Assembly: GCF_004341365.1 (NCBI RefSeq)
Contig: NZ_SLXH01000009.1
Span: 1 to 64,000 of the forward strand
DNA: 64,000 nt
Direction: 5' to 3'
Origin: Simplicispira metamorpha
GTDB taxonomy: Bacteria; Pseudomonadota; Gammaproteobacteria; Burkholderiales; Burkholderiaceae_C
Part shown: positions 52,469 to 61,285 of the stretch, piece after piece
Layout of the letters: each line of letters starts with the position of its first letter
How positions within the stretch are numbered: the stretch's first letter is position 1
Program-made: the position numbers and the translations under genes
The notes under the pieces: generated by a model
Told to the model about the DNA's origin: nothing
What the model saw: only the letters and a program-made list of their open reading frames with translations
Databases searched by the model: none

Positions 52469-53311
52469 ATGCTTTGGCACACCTCCCGCTTCACTCTGGA
52501 TTTGGCGCGTCCGCAGATCATGGGCATCGTCAACGCCACGCCGGATTCGTTCTCCGATGGAGGGCGTTATCTTTCCACCGCCGCCGCGCTGCGCCAGTGT
52601 GAGCAGCTGCTGCAAGACGGTGCCGATATTCTGGATATTGGTGGCGAATCCACCCGCCCGGGCAGCCCCGCCGTGGGTCTGGAAGAAGAGCTGGCCCGGG
52701 TGCTGCCCGTGGTGCGCGGCGCCGTCAGCCTGGGCGTGCCGGTGTCGGTGGACACCTACAAACCCGAAGTGATGCAGGCGGTGCTGGATTTGGGCGTGGA
52801 CATCGTCAACGACATCTGGGCGCTGCGCCAGCCTGGTGCCGCGCAGGTGGTGGCGCAACACCCGCGCTGTGGCGTTTGCCTGATGCACATGCACGGCGAT
52901 CCGCAAACCATGCAGGTGCAACCCATGGCGGGCGGTGTGTTGCCACAGGTGCTCTCATTTTTAGAGCGCTCAGCGCAGGCCCTGCAAGCCTTGGGGGTCG
53001 AAAAGGCTCGAATTGTTCTCGACCCGGGCATTGGCTTTGGCAAAACCGTGGAGCAGAACTTTGCCCTGCTGGCCCGCCAAAGCGAGTTGCTGGCGCTGGG
53101 CTACCCGGTGCTGGCGGGGTGGTCGCGCAAATCATCGCTGGGCGCCGTCACCGGGCTGGACGTGGGCCAGCGCTTGCAGCCCAGTGTGGCGGCTGCATTG
53201 CTGGCCGTAGAGCACGGTGCCCGTGTGGTGCGTGTGCATGACGTGCGCGAAACCGCCCAGGCCCTGGCCGTGTGGCGCGCCATGGCATCGGCCCAGACGC
53301 CTGCACCCTGA
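52469..53311 (+). CDS. folP: dihydropteroate synthase
   Basis: This enzyme condenses hydroxymethyl-dihydropterin diphosphate with p-aminobenzoate in folate synthesis. The 280-residue TIM barrel has IMGIVNATPDSFSDGG, LDIGGESTRPGS, VSVDTYKPEV and DPGIGFGKT. The ATG at 52469 gives the family start; a GTG at 52433 would overlap the terminator. It is followed by glmM. Confidence 0.95.
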   Translation: MLWHTSRFTLDLARPQIMGIVNATPDSFSDGGRYLSTAAALRQCEQLLQDGADILDIGGESTRPGSPAVGLEEELARVLPVVRGAVSLGVPVSVDTYKPEVMQAVLDLGVDIVNDIWALRQPGAAQVVAQHPRCGVCLMHMHGDPQTMQVQPMAGGVLPQVLSFLERSAQALQALGVEKARIVLDPGIGFGKTVEQNFALLARQSELLALGYPVLAGWSRKSSLGAVTGLDVGQRLQPSVAAALLAVEHGARVVRVHDVRETAQALAVWRAMASAQTPAP

Positions 53312-53372
53312 CGCCTGCCATCGCCTGCGCTAGACTGCATTGGCACCTTTTTGAAGTACCACCACCGATCCC

Positions 53373-54707
53373 ATGACGCAAAAATACTTTGGCACCGACG
53401 GCATTCGCGGCACCGTCGGCCAGGCACCCATCACCCCTGACTTTGTCCTGCGCCTGGCGCACGCCGTAGGCCGCGTGTTGAAGCGCACCGAAGAGCGTCC
53501 CATGGTGCTGATCGGCAAGGACACGCGCATTTCGGGCTACATGCTGGAGAGCGCGCTGGAGTCGGGCTTCAACTCGGCGGGTGTCGATGTGCTGTTGCTG
53601 GGCCCCTTGCCCACGCCTGGCGTGGCCTACCTCACGCGGGCACAGCGTGCCAGCCTGGGTGTGGTCATCAGCGCCAGCCACAACGCCTACCCGGACAACG
53701 GCATCAAGTTTTTCAATGCCCAGGGCTCCAAGCTGCCCGATGCCTGGGAGCTGGCCGTAGAGGCAGCGCTCGATGAGGCGCCAGTCTGGGTGGATTCGGC
53801 CTCGCTGGGCAAGACACGCCGCCTCGATGACGCGGCCGGGCGCTACATCGAGTTCTGCAAAAGCACCTTTCCCCACGACCTCACGCTCAAGGGTCTGAAA
53901 ATCGTGGTCGATGCGGCCCACGGTGCGGCCTACCACATCGCGCCCAAGGTGTTCCATGAGCTGGGTGCCGAGGTAATTGCCATTGGCTGTGCGCCCGATG
54001 GCCTCAACATCAACCATGAGGTCGGCGCCACGCACCCGGATGCGCTGGTGCGCGCTGTGCGCGCCAACCATGCCGATTACGGTATTGCCCTCGATGGCGA
54101 TGCCGATCGCCTGCAAATGGTGGATGCTGCTGGGCGCCTCTATAACGGTGACGAACTGCTCTACCTGATGGTCTGCGACCGCATGGGCCGCGATGAGCAC
54201 GTGCCCGGTGTAGTGGGCACGCTGATGACCAACATGGCCGTGGAACTGGCTTTGCACGCACGCGGTGTCAAGTTGGAGCGCGCCAAGGTGGGCGACCGCC
54301 ATGTGCTCGAAGCGCTGGCGCGCCACCGTTGGGTGCTGGGCGGCGAGGGCTCGGGCCACCTGCTGGTGCTGGACAAGCACACCACCGGCGATGGCCTGGT
54401 CAGTGCGTTGCAGGTGCTGCAATACTGCGTGCGCAGCGGCCAGAGCCTGGCGCATTTGCTGGCCGACTTGACCCTGTTTCCGCAGGTGCTGCTGAATGTG
54501 CGCTTGCGCCCCGGCCAGGATTGGAAGGGCAATGCCCGGCTGGCGCAAACCATCCAGAAGATCGAGGCCGATCTGGGGCAGGCTGGGCGGGTGCTGATCC
54601 GTCCCAGTGGCACCGAGCCGCTGCTGCGCATCATGGTGGAAGCGCGCGACGCCGCCGTGGCCAGCGACTGCGCCGAGCGCCTGGCCGAAGCGGCACGGGC
54701 TGATTGA
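53373..54707 (+). CDS. glmM: phosphoglucosamine mutase
   Basis: This enzyme converts glucosamine-6-phosphate to glucosamine-1-phosphate for UDP-GlcNAc. The 444-residue protein has FGTDGIRG at the start, the phosphoserine loop [13 protein letters not shown], the Mg loop DGDADR, and [15 protein letters not shown] at the C-terminus. The length and order folP-glmM are standard. Confidence 0.96.
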   Translation: MTQKYFGTDGIRGTVGQAPITPDFVLRLAHAVGRVLKRTEERPMVLIGKDTRISGYMLESALESGFNSAGVDVLLLGPLPTPGVAYLTRAQRASLGVVISASHNAYPDNGIKFFNAQGSKLPDAWELAVEAALDEAPVWVDSASLGKTRRLDDAAGRYIEFCKSTFPHDLTLKGLKIVVDAAHGAAYHIAPKVFHELGAEVIAIGCAPDGLNINHEVGATHPDALVRAVRANHADYGIALDGDADRLQMVDAAGRLYNGDELLYLMVCDRMGRDEHVPGVVGTLMTNMAVELALHARGVKLERAKVGDRHVLEALARHRWVLGGEGSGHLLVLDKHTTGDGLVSALQVLQYCVRSGQSLAHLLADLTLFPQVLLNVRLRPGQDWKGNARLAQTIQKIEADLGQAGRVLIRPSGTEPLLRIMVEARDAAVASDCAERLAEAARAD

Positions 54708-54771
54708 TTTTGCTATTTATTTAATAGTTGATAGCGCCCACTGGGCGGGCGTTAGAAGCTATTTTTATATG
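54708..54771 (-). repeat. palindromic repeat copy I (intergenic, after glmM)
   Basis: TTGATAGCGCCCACTGGGCGGGCGTTAGAAGCTATTTTT matches the reverse orientation of the family (compare copy A). A strong inner stem GCGCCCA/TGGGCGG could also terminate the convergent transcripts of glmM and the diguanylate gene. Confidence 0.65.
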
Positions 54772-54800
54772 TAATCAAGGGCCTGTGGAGGCCCTCTGGT

Positions 54801-57029
54801 TCAGCACAGCAACTGGGCTGCCAGCAGCGCCTGCAATTGCGCTGCGGGCTGTGGCCTGCCGCAGTGATAGCCTTGGGCCTCGGTGCAGCCTTGTTCACGC
54901 AAAAAGGCCAATTGCCCTATGGTTTCCACCCCTTCGGCGATGGTTTGCATGCCCAGGGCCTGTGCCATGCGGATGATGGCGCTGACGATGGCGCGGTCGT
55001 TGGCATCGTCGTCCAGATCGCGCACAAACGACTGGTCGATCTTGAGCTTGTAAATCGGAAAGCGCTTGAGCTGGCTGAGCGATGAGTAGCCCGTGCCAAA
55101 GTCGTCCATGGACAGCCGAATGCCGCAAGCGTGTAGTTGGTCCATGGTGGCGATGGCAGCGCGTGGGTCGTCCATGGCCACCCCTTCGGTCAGCTCCAGT
55201 TCCAGGCAGCCGGGTTCCAGGCCGGTTTCTGCCAGTGTGCGTTTGATGATTTCGGGCAGTTGCGGCTGGCGAAACTGCACGGCCGACAGGTTGACTGCCA
55301 TGGTTTTCAAGGCAAAGCCCTGGTTGCGCCACACCCGCAGCTGTACCAGTGCCTGGCGCAACACCCATTCGCCAATCGGCAAGATTTGTCCGCAGTCTTC
55401 GGCCACCGGAATGAACTCTGCGGGCGATACCTGGCCCAGCTCCGGGTGCTGCCAGCGCAGCAGTGCCTCGACCCCGGTGAGCTGGCCGGTGGTGATGCAG
55501 ACCTGGGGCTGGTAGTGCAGCGTGAACTGGTCGCGCTCCAGAGCGCGGCGCAGGGCGTTTTCCAGTTGCAGCGCGCGCACCGACTGGGCCCGCATTTCGG
55601 GGGTGAAAAAGCTGTACGTGTTGCGCCCCACCAGTTTGGCGCGGTACATCGCCACGTCGGCGGCCTGGTTCAGGGTGTCGAAGTCGGTGCCATCCTCGGG
55701 GTACAGCGCAATGCCCATGGAGGGGGCCATGGTCAGCTCGTGGTGGTCTATCTGGTAGGGCTGGCGTGAGGCCTCCAGCAGCTTGGTGGCCACCCGTTGG
55801 GCACCTCTGGCATTGGCACCAGGCAGCAGCAAAATGAACTCGTCACCACCGACGCGGCAAACCGTGTCTTTTTCGCGCACCACCGCGCGCAGGCGTTTGG
55901 CAATGGCCACCAGCAACGCATCGCCCACCCGGTGGCCCAGGGAATCGTTGACGTGTTTGAAATGGTCCAAGTCCAGAAAGATGACGGCCAATGGCGACTG
56001 CTCTTGCCGGGCCATCTCAATGGCTTTCTGGCTGCGTTCGGCCAGCAGCGTGCGGTTGGGCAAACCTGTGAGCGGGTCGTAGTGCGCCAGCCAGTAGATG
56101 CGTTCCTGGTCTTGGCGCCGGTCGTTGATTTCGCGGTGCAGGTTGTTCACGGTGTCGCGCAGCTGGCCGGTGCGCTCTTGTACCAGGCGTTCGAGTTCGC
56201 CGTGTATGCGTGCCAGCTCCGCTTGCGCCTGGCGCCGCTCGGTGATGTCGAGGGTGATCCAGACGGTGCCGTCTTCGGGCTTGGTCGGGTGGATGGCTTT
56301 GCAGCGCACTTCGCAGGCCACGGGTGTGCCGTCTTTTTTGCGCAGCGTGAGTTCGCCCTCAAAGCTGCGTCCTTGTGCCAGTGCTGCGTTGCTCTCGCGA
56401 CCGACCGCTTCCCAGTCCGTGTCGTGGTAGTACCAGCGCTGTGACAGGCTGCCAGCGAGTTCGCCAGGCCCATAGCCCAGCATTTGCTCGAAATGGCGGT
56501 TGCAGTGTGTCAGGCGGCGTTGGTGCAGGAACACAATGCCGACCATCGCGTTCTCCAGCAGCGCCTGTTTTTCCCGCAGGGCGGCATCGAGCTGAACCTG
56601 TGCGTTCTTTTGCTTGTCGATGTCGTCGATGATCCAGATGGAGCCCTCGGAGGTGTCCTGCGGGTTGATGAGCGTGCCAGTCAGGCAGCCCCAAAAGAGC
56701 GAACCGTCGCGCCGGCGCATGAGCTGCTCGGTGCGGTAGGTTTTGCCTTGGGACACCACCGGATAGGCGGCACGCCCCAGTGCGCGAAAAGCATTGCGGT
56801 TGGGGTAGAAGCTCTCGCTGGTTTGCCCCACCAGATCGTGGTGGGAGGCGTAGCCGAAGATTTCGGCATAGCGCGGGTTGGCACGCACCACCAGGCGCTG
56901 GCGTATGAAAACAATGCCCGCCCCCGCGCTGTCCAGCAGAGTTTGCTGTTCACGCAAGGCGCGCTCTAATGCAGCACCCGAGGAGGTAGCAGAGGGTTGC
57001 AAAATGGGTGGGTCGTACAAGAAAGACAT
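54801..57029 (-). CDS. PAS-PAS-GGDEF-EAL cyclic-di-GMP signalling protein
   Basis: The 742-residue cytoplasmic protein has two PAS domains (about 25-140 and 150-265), a helical linker, a GGDEF domain with intact GGDEF (394-398), and a C-terminal EAL domain. The EAL domain has EALLRW and metal-site motifs (ELTEG, MDDFGTGYSS, KIDQSFVRD). Both enzymatic motifs look competent, so it could make or break c-di-GMP. The ATG at 57029 is chosen; a TTG at 57065 would add 12 residues. It is a paralogue of the next upstream gene. Confidence 0.9.
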   Translation of the reverse strand: MSFLYDPPILQPSATSSGAALERALREQQTLLDSAGAGIVFIRQRLVVRANPRYAEIFGYASHHDLVGQTSESFYPNRNAFRALGRAAYPVVSQGKTYRTEQLMRRRDGSLFWGCLTGTLINPQDTSEGSIWIIDDIDKQKNAQVQLDAALREKQALLENAMVGIVFLHQRRLTHCNRHFEQMLGYGPGELAGSLSQRWYYHDTDWEAVGRESNAALAQGRSFEGELTLRKKDGTPVACEVRCKAIHPTKPEDGTVWITLDITERRQAQAELARIHGELERLVQERTGQLRDTVNNLHREINDRRQDQERIYWLAHYDPLTGLPNRTLLAERSQKAIEMARQEQSPLAVIFLDLDHFKHVNDSLGHRVGDALLVAIAKRLRAVVREKDTVCRVGGDEFILLLPGANARGAQRVATKLLEASRQPYQIDHHELTMAPSMGIALYPEDGTDFDTLNQAADVAMYRAKLVGRNTYSFFTPEMRAQSVRALQLENALRRALERDQFTLHYQPQVCITTGQLTGVEALLRWQHPELGQVSPAEFIPVAEDCGQILPIGEWVLRQALVQLRVWRNQGFALKTMAVNLSAVQFRQPQLPEIIKRTLAETGLEPGCLELELTEGVAMDDPRAAIATMDQLHACGIRLSMDDFGTGYSSLSQLKRFPIYKLKIDQSFVRDLDDDANDRAIVSAIIRMAQALGMQTIAEGVETIGQLAFLREQGCTEAQGYHCGRPQPAAQLQALLAAQLLC

Positions 57030-57110
57030 GTCGCCAATGATGGCAGCAAGATGCGGCCTGCACAAAAATATGTGCCAAAGTGTATCAGCAGGTGCTTGCT
57101 GGGGCTACCT

Positions 57111-60059
57111 TCAGGCATTTTTAGCGCGCAAGAGGGCTTCGAAGGCCAATGCCGGTACCGGGCGGCTGAAGAGGTAACCTTGGCCTTCATCGCAGCCTTG
57201 CTCCAGCAAGAAGGCCAGTTGCTCTTCGGTCTCTACGCCTTCTGCGGTGGTAGTCATGTCCATGGCCTGGGCCATGCGGATGATGGCGCTGATGATGGCG
57301 CGGTCGCTGGCATCGACGCTGACGTCACGCACAAAAGACTGGTCAATCTTGAGCTTTCCCAGCGGAAAGCGCTTGAGCTGGTTCAACGATGAATAGCCGG
57401 TGCCGAAGTCGTCCATGGACAGGCGGGCGCCGCGCTCGTGCAGTTGTTGCATCACGGTCAGCGCGGCATCGGGGTCGTCCACGGCAGCGCCCTCGGTCAG
57501 TTCCAGCTCCAGGTGGCTGGCGCAGAGGTTGGCTTCGTGAAGGCAGCGCGACACCATGTCAGGCAGTTGGGGATGCCTGAACTGTATGGCCGAGAGATTG
57601 ACGGACACGGTGCGCAATGGCAATTGCTGGTCCAGCCAATGCTTGGCATCTCGGGCCGCAGTGCGCAGCACCCACTCGCCGATGGCGACGATCATTCCGC
57701 TGTTTTCTGCCACCGGAATGAACTCGGCGGGCGAGACCATGCCCAGTTCCGGGTGGCGCCAGCGCAAAAGTGCTTCTGCCCCCACGATCTGGCGTGTGTG
57801 CAGCGACACCTGGGGCTGGTAGTGCAGTTCGAACTGCTGGCGCTCCAGCGCCCGGTGCAGGGCATTTTCCAGTGCCAGGGTGCGGGCTGAGCGTGCCTCC
57901 AGATCGGCGGTAAAAAAGCTGTGGCGGTTGCGGCCACTGCGTTTAGCGCGGTACATGGCCGCATCGGCACGCTGGTAGAGCGTGTCAAAGTTGCCGCCGT
58001 CGGTGGGAAACACCGCAATGCCGATAGACAACGTGGTGGTGAGCTCGTATTGGTCGATTTGAAAGGGTTGTGCCAGGGCGTGCAAAAGATCGGTGGCCAT
58101 GAGCGCAGCGGCCTCTGCCGTGGTGCCTGGCAGCAGCAGCAAGAACTCATCACCGCCCAGCCTGGAGACGGTATCTTGGGCGCGTACCAGTGCTTGCAAG
58201 CGTTTGGACATGGCCACCAACAGGGTGTCACCGATGCGGTGGCCCAGCGAGTCGTTGACGTTCTTGAAGTGGTCCAGGTCAATGAACACCATGGCCAAAG
58301 AGCCGCCGTTGCGCCGCTCTTGTTCGATGTCGCGCTGGGCACGTTCGGCCAGCAGGGCGCGGTTGGGCAGCCCGGTGAGGTGGTCAAAATGGGCCAGGTG
58401 CCGTATGCGGTCTTGCGTTTCGCGTTGTTGGGTGGTGTCGCGAAAGAGCGCGATGTGGTGCGTCACCCGATCTTGTTCGTCGCGCACGTTGCTCAAAGAG
58501 AGCCACTGCGGGTAGATGGAGCCGTCTTTGCGCCGACTGCAAACTTCGCCTTCCCAGAAACCTTGCGGGTTGAGCTGCTCGCACAGCTGGTCAAAGCTGG
58601 TGGTTGCATCGGCATTGGCGGTGAACAGGTTGACGGGCCTGCCCAGTGCCTCGGCAGCAGAAAATCCGGTAATGCGGCTGAAGGCGCGGTTCACCCGCAC
58701 GGCACTGCCTTGTGCATCACACAACACGATGGCTTCGCTGCTTTGGTCAAACGCTTGCGATGTCAAGACCAGTGCTTTCTGCGCGATTTTGCGTTCGGTG
58801 ATGTCACGCGACAAGACCACGTAGCCTGGCGCTTCGCCACCCGGGGTGGTAGCTTTGCGTGATACCGACAGTTCAAACCAAGTCGCCCCCCGCATGGGCA
58901 GATCAAGCATGAGTTCGTGCCCCGTAGACCAGGTGGTCTCATCGGCTTCACGCAGTGCCGCCGCAAACGATTGCGCCGCAGCTGTTGGCAAGTGCTGGTA
59001 AATGCTGTTGCCCAGCATGCTGGCAGCTGGTGCCACCAGCATATCGGGGCGCTGGTGGTGGATGTTGATAAACCGGCCTTCACTGTCGAGTTCAAACAGC
59101 AAATCAGGAATTGCCTCAATGGTGGCCTTGAGTTGTTGTTGCGTGGCTTCGATTTCTCTCGTGCGCTTGGCCACCATGGATTCGAGGTCTTTTTCGTGGG
59201 CTTTGAGTTGCAGCAGCAGGCGGGCCAGGTAGGCCATCAGCAAACTCACCAGCAAGCCCAGTGCGCAGCGTACCGCCAGTTTCACCGGTGAGCCCCAGCC
59301 CTGGCTGGGCGCCACGGCCAGCAGCCACTGGCCGTTGGGCAAAGACAGTGTGCGCACGGCAGCGTGGGGGCCGGGCGGGGGTACGGATGCGCTGATTTCC
59401 TGTTCTTCCCCAGTGTGTAGAACCGTGCGCCAGAGTCGGTACTGGTAGCCCCGTGCGCTCAATTGCGGCAGATTGGCTGCCGACAGCACCTCTGAGATGC
59501 GAATGGTCACGCTCGTAAAGCCCCAGAAGCGTTCCTCTCCAGAGCCTGTGTCCAGGTACACCGGCTGGCGACCCACCACACCCAAGCCACCTTGCACCAG
59601 TTGCAATGGACCAGCCAGGGTCATTCTTCTGCTGTCGCGCGCCAAGGCGGACTCTGCACTTTGTTGTGGGCTCAACAGTGCGGAAAAGCCAATCAGGGAT
59701 TCGTTGCCCCGCAGGGGCACCACATGCTGCACCACTCCTTGCGGTGCCAGTCCCAGCGCTGCGATGCCTGGATAGAAAGGCAGCATTTGTGTGCCTATGG
59801 CCTCGAAATCGGGCACGTTGCCATTGCCTTGGCGCACCAGCGCCGCCAATGCGTTGTTGGCTGACAGTGCCAGTTCAATACTGCGTTGCAGTGCCCGTGC
59901 ATGGTCGCTGGCCAAGTCGGCTACCTGGGTGCGCTCTTGCGCGTCTTCCCTGCGTTCCAGACTGGCAATGATGGCGCCCGCACACAGTGCCGTGAGCACA
60001 AACGCTACGAGCGCAGCGTACAGGGGCGAAGCAGCGGTGGGGTGAAAGCGTGGTGGCAC
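57111..60059 (-). CDS. membrane CHASE-PAS-PAS-GGDEF-EAL signalling protein
   Basis: The 982-residue inner-membrane receptor has membrane helix 1 (about 13-32), a periplasmic CHASE-like domain (40-255), and membrane helix 2 (260-284). Two PAS domains follow (about 312-425, 432-545), then GGDEF (motif at 635-639) and EAL with EALLRW and MDDFGTGYSS intact. It would link an outside signal to c-di-GMP. The start is GTG with GAGGAAAA upstream. It precedes the related 742-residue protein by 81 bp, so they may share a transcript. Confidence 0.9.
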   Translation of the reverse strand: MPPRFHPTAASPLYAALVAFVLTALCAGAIIASLERREDAQERTQVADLASDHARALQRSIELALSANNALAALVRQGNGNVPDFEAIGTQMLPFYPGIAALGLAPQGVVQHVVPLRGNESLIGFSALLSPQQSAESALARDSRRMTLAGPLQLVQGGLGVVGRQPVYLDTGSGEERFWGFTSVTIRISEVLSAANLPQLSARGYQYRLWRTVLHTGEEQEISASVPPPGPHAAVRTLSLPNGQWLLAVAPSQGWGSPVKLAVRCALGLLVSLLMAYLARLLLQLKAHEKDLESMVAKRTREIEATQQQLKATIEAIPDLLFELDSEGRFINIHHQRPDMLVAPAASMLGNSIYQHLPTAAAQSFAAALREADETTWSTGHELMLDLPMRGATWFELSVSRKATTPGGEAPGYVVLSRDITERKIAQKALVLTSQAFDQSSEAIVLCDAQGSAVRVNRAFSRITGFSAAEALGRPVNLFTANADATTSFDQLCEQLNPQGFWEGEVCSRRKDGSIYPQWLSLSNVRDEQDRVTHHIALFRDTTQQRETQDRIRHLAHFDHLTGLPNRALLAERAQRDIEQERRNGGSLAMVFIDLDHFKNVNDSLGHRIGDTLLVAMSKRLQALVRAQDTVSRLGGDEFLLLLPGTTAEAAALMATDLLHALAQPFQIDQYELTTTLSIGIAVFPTDGGNFDTLYQRADAAMYRAKRSGRNRHSFFTADLEARSARTLALENALHRALERQQFELHYQPQVSLHTRQIVGAEALLRWRHPELGMVSPAEFIPVAENSGMIVAIGEWVLRTAARDAKHWLDQQLPLRTVSVNLSAIQFRHPQLPDMVSRCLHEANLCASHLELELTEGAAVDDPDAALTVMQQLHERGARLSMDDFGTGYSSLNQLKRFPLGKLKIDQSFVRDVSVDASDRAIISAIIRMAQAMDMTTTAEGVETEEQLAFLLEQGCDEGQGYLFSRPVPALAFEALLRAKNA

Positions 60060-60271
60060 TGTGTGTTTTCCTCGCTGAATTATGCAGGCGCTAGGGCCTG
60101 CTTATGGTGTTGAACACCAGCCAGGCGTTGTCATGAAAACACCATGCAAGCTACACCGCGTTGTCATCCGTGGTGCCCACACTATTGCCCAGGTGCCGCA
60201 GCGTTCGTGCCAGAAAAATCGTTTGGTTGCTGCTGTGGTACTCCGTGACCCCGTAAACCCTGGAGTGTCTG

Positions 60272-61108
60272 ATGAACGATTCACATGGCCCCGCGCTGCC
60301 CCTGTCGGCGCCTTCTTTGCCCTGCGGTTCGCCTCAGCGCACAGACGATGCACGCCCAGGGCAGGGGATACGCCCTGGCGGCAGCCGTATTGAAGTGGCC
60401 TGGGCACGCCACCAAGACGAAGTGCGACAAGCCCAGCGCCTGCGATTTGATGTTTTTGCCACAGAAATGGGTGCCCGTCTCCATACGCCAGAGCCCGGAT
60501 ATGACATCGACTTTTTCGATGACTACTGCGAACACCTGTTGGTGCGCGATGTGCCAACGCGCCAGGTGGTGGGCACCTACCGTGTTCTGACGCCTGCGCA
60601 GGCCCAGCGCGTGGGCTGCACCTACAGCGACACCGAGTTTGACCTGACCCGTCTGCGGGCCTTGCGCGCGCACACCGTAGAACTGGGCCGCAGCTGCGTT
60701 CACCCGGAGCACCGCCATGGTGGGGTGATTTTGGCGCTGTGGGGGGCGCTGGCCGATTTCATGGTGCGCAACCGGCTGCACACCATGATCGGCTGCGCCA
60801 GCATTCCCATGGTTCACCACGGCGTGCCCAGTGCCCATGTGGCCGCCAGTATCTGGCAGCAACTGCGCCAGACCCACCTGGCACCCATTGAGCACCAGGT
60901 GCTGCCGCGTCTGCCATTGCCGGTAGAGCGGCTGGATGACTCGCTGGTGGTTGAACCGCCCGCTCTGATCAAAGGCTATTTGCGCATGGGAGCGCGGGTG
61001 CTGGGGCCACCTGCATGGGACCCGGACTTCAACACTGCCGATCTGCCGATGATGATGCGCATTGCCGATCTGCCATTGCGCTACCGTCAGCATTTTCTGG
61101 GCTGTTGA
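60272..61108 (+). CDS. olsB: OlsB-like L-ornithine N-acyltransferase
   Basis: The 278-residue GNAT-fold (hemolysin-like) protein contains RFDVFATEMGARL, FDDYCEHLLVRD, VELGRSCVHPEHRHGGVILALWGAL and a C-terminal LIKGYLRMGARVLG. This matches OlsB, which makes the lyso-ornithine lipid precursor from 3-hydroxyacyl-ACP. Ornithine lipids replace phospholipids under phosphate starvation, and the ppk1-sixA neighbours fit that. TGGAG lies six bases before the ATG. No olsA is in the window. Confidence 0.8.
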   Translation: MNDSHGPALPLSAPSLPCGSPQRTDDARPGQGIRPGGSRIEVAWARHQDEVRQAQRLRFDVFATEMGARLHTPEPGYDIDFFDDYCEHLLVRDVPTRQVVGTYRVLTPAQAQRVGCTYSDTEFDLTRLRALRAHTVELGRSCVHPEHRHGGVILALWGALADFMVRNRLHTMIGCASIPMVHHGVPSAHVAASIWQQLRQTHLAPIEHQVLPRLPLPVERLDDSLVVEPPALIKGYLRMGARVLGPPAWDPDFNTADLPMMMRIADLPLRYRQHFLGC

Positions 61109-61221
61109 AAATCCGCAGAAGCGCCAGAAAAATGTGTCCGCCAGCGACGTTGGAAACGGTTTTCCGGGCGTCCGGCGCAGCGGTGCGTCAGACTGTGACC
61201 GGTGTATCTTGGTTGCGGTTA

Positions 61222-61239
61222 ATGTCACGAAATTGACAC
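61222..61239 (+). promoter_or_regulatory. candidate Pho box upstream of ppk1
   Basis: ATGTCAC-GAAA-TTGACAC is a 7-4-7 direct repeat similar to the PhoB consensus CTGTCAT-N4-CTGTCAC. It overlaps a possible -35 TTGACA (61233-61238) with TCATAT 18 bp on. Suggestive, not conclusive. Confidence 0.4.
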
Positions 61240-61285
61240 AGCGTTGCTTGATACTGTCATATTTACCATCGATTTTGAGCGCGCC

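Noticed and set aside
52956-53020. A further palindromic repeat copy in folP
   Set aside because: Only AGAGCGCTCAGCGC-like fragments match; the diagnostic AGCTATCAAAAT block is absent.
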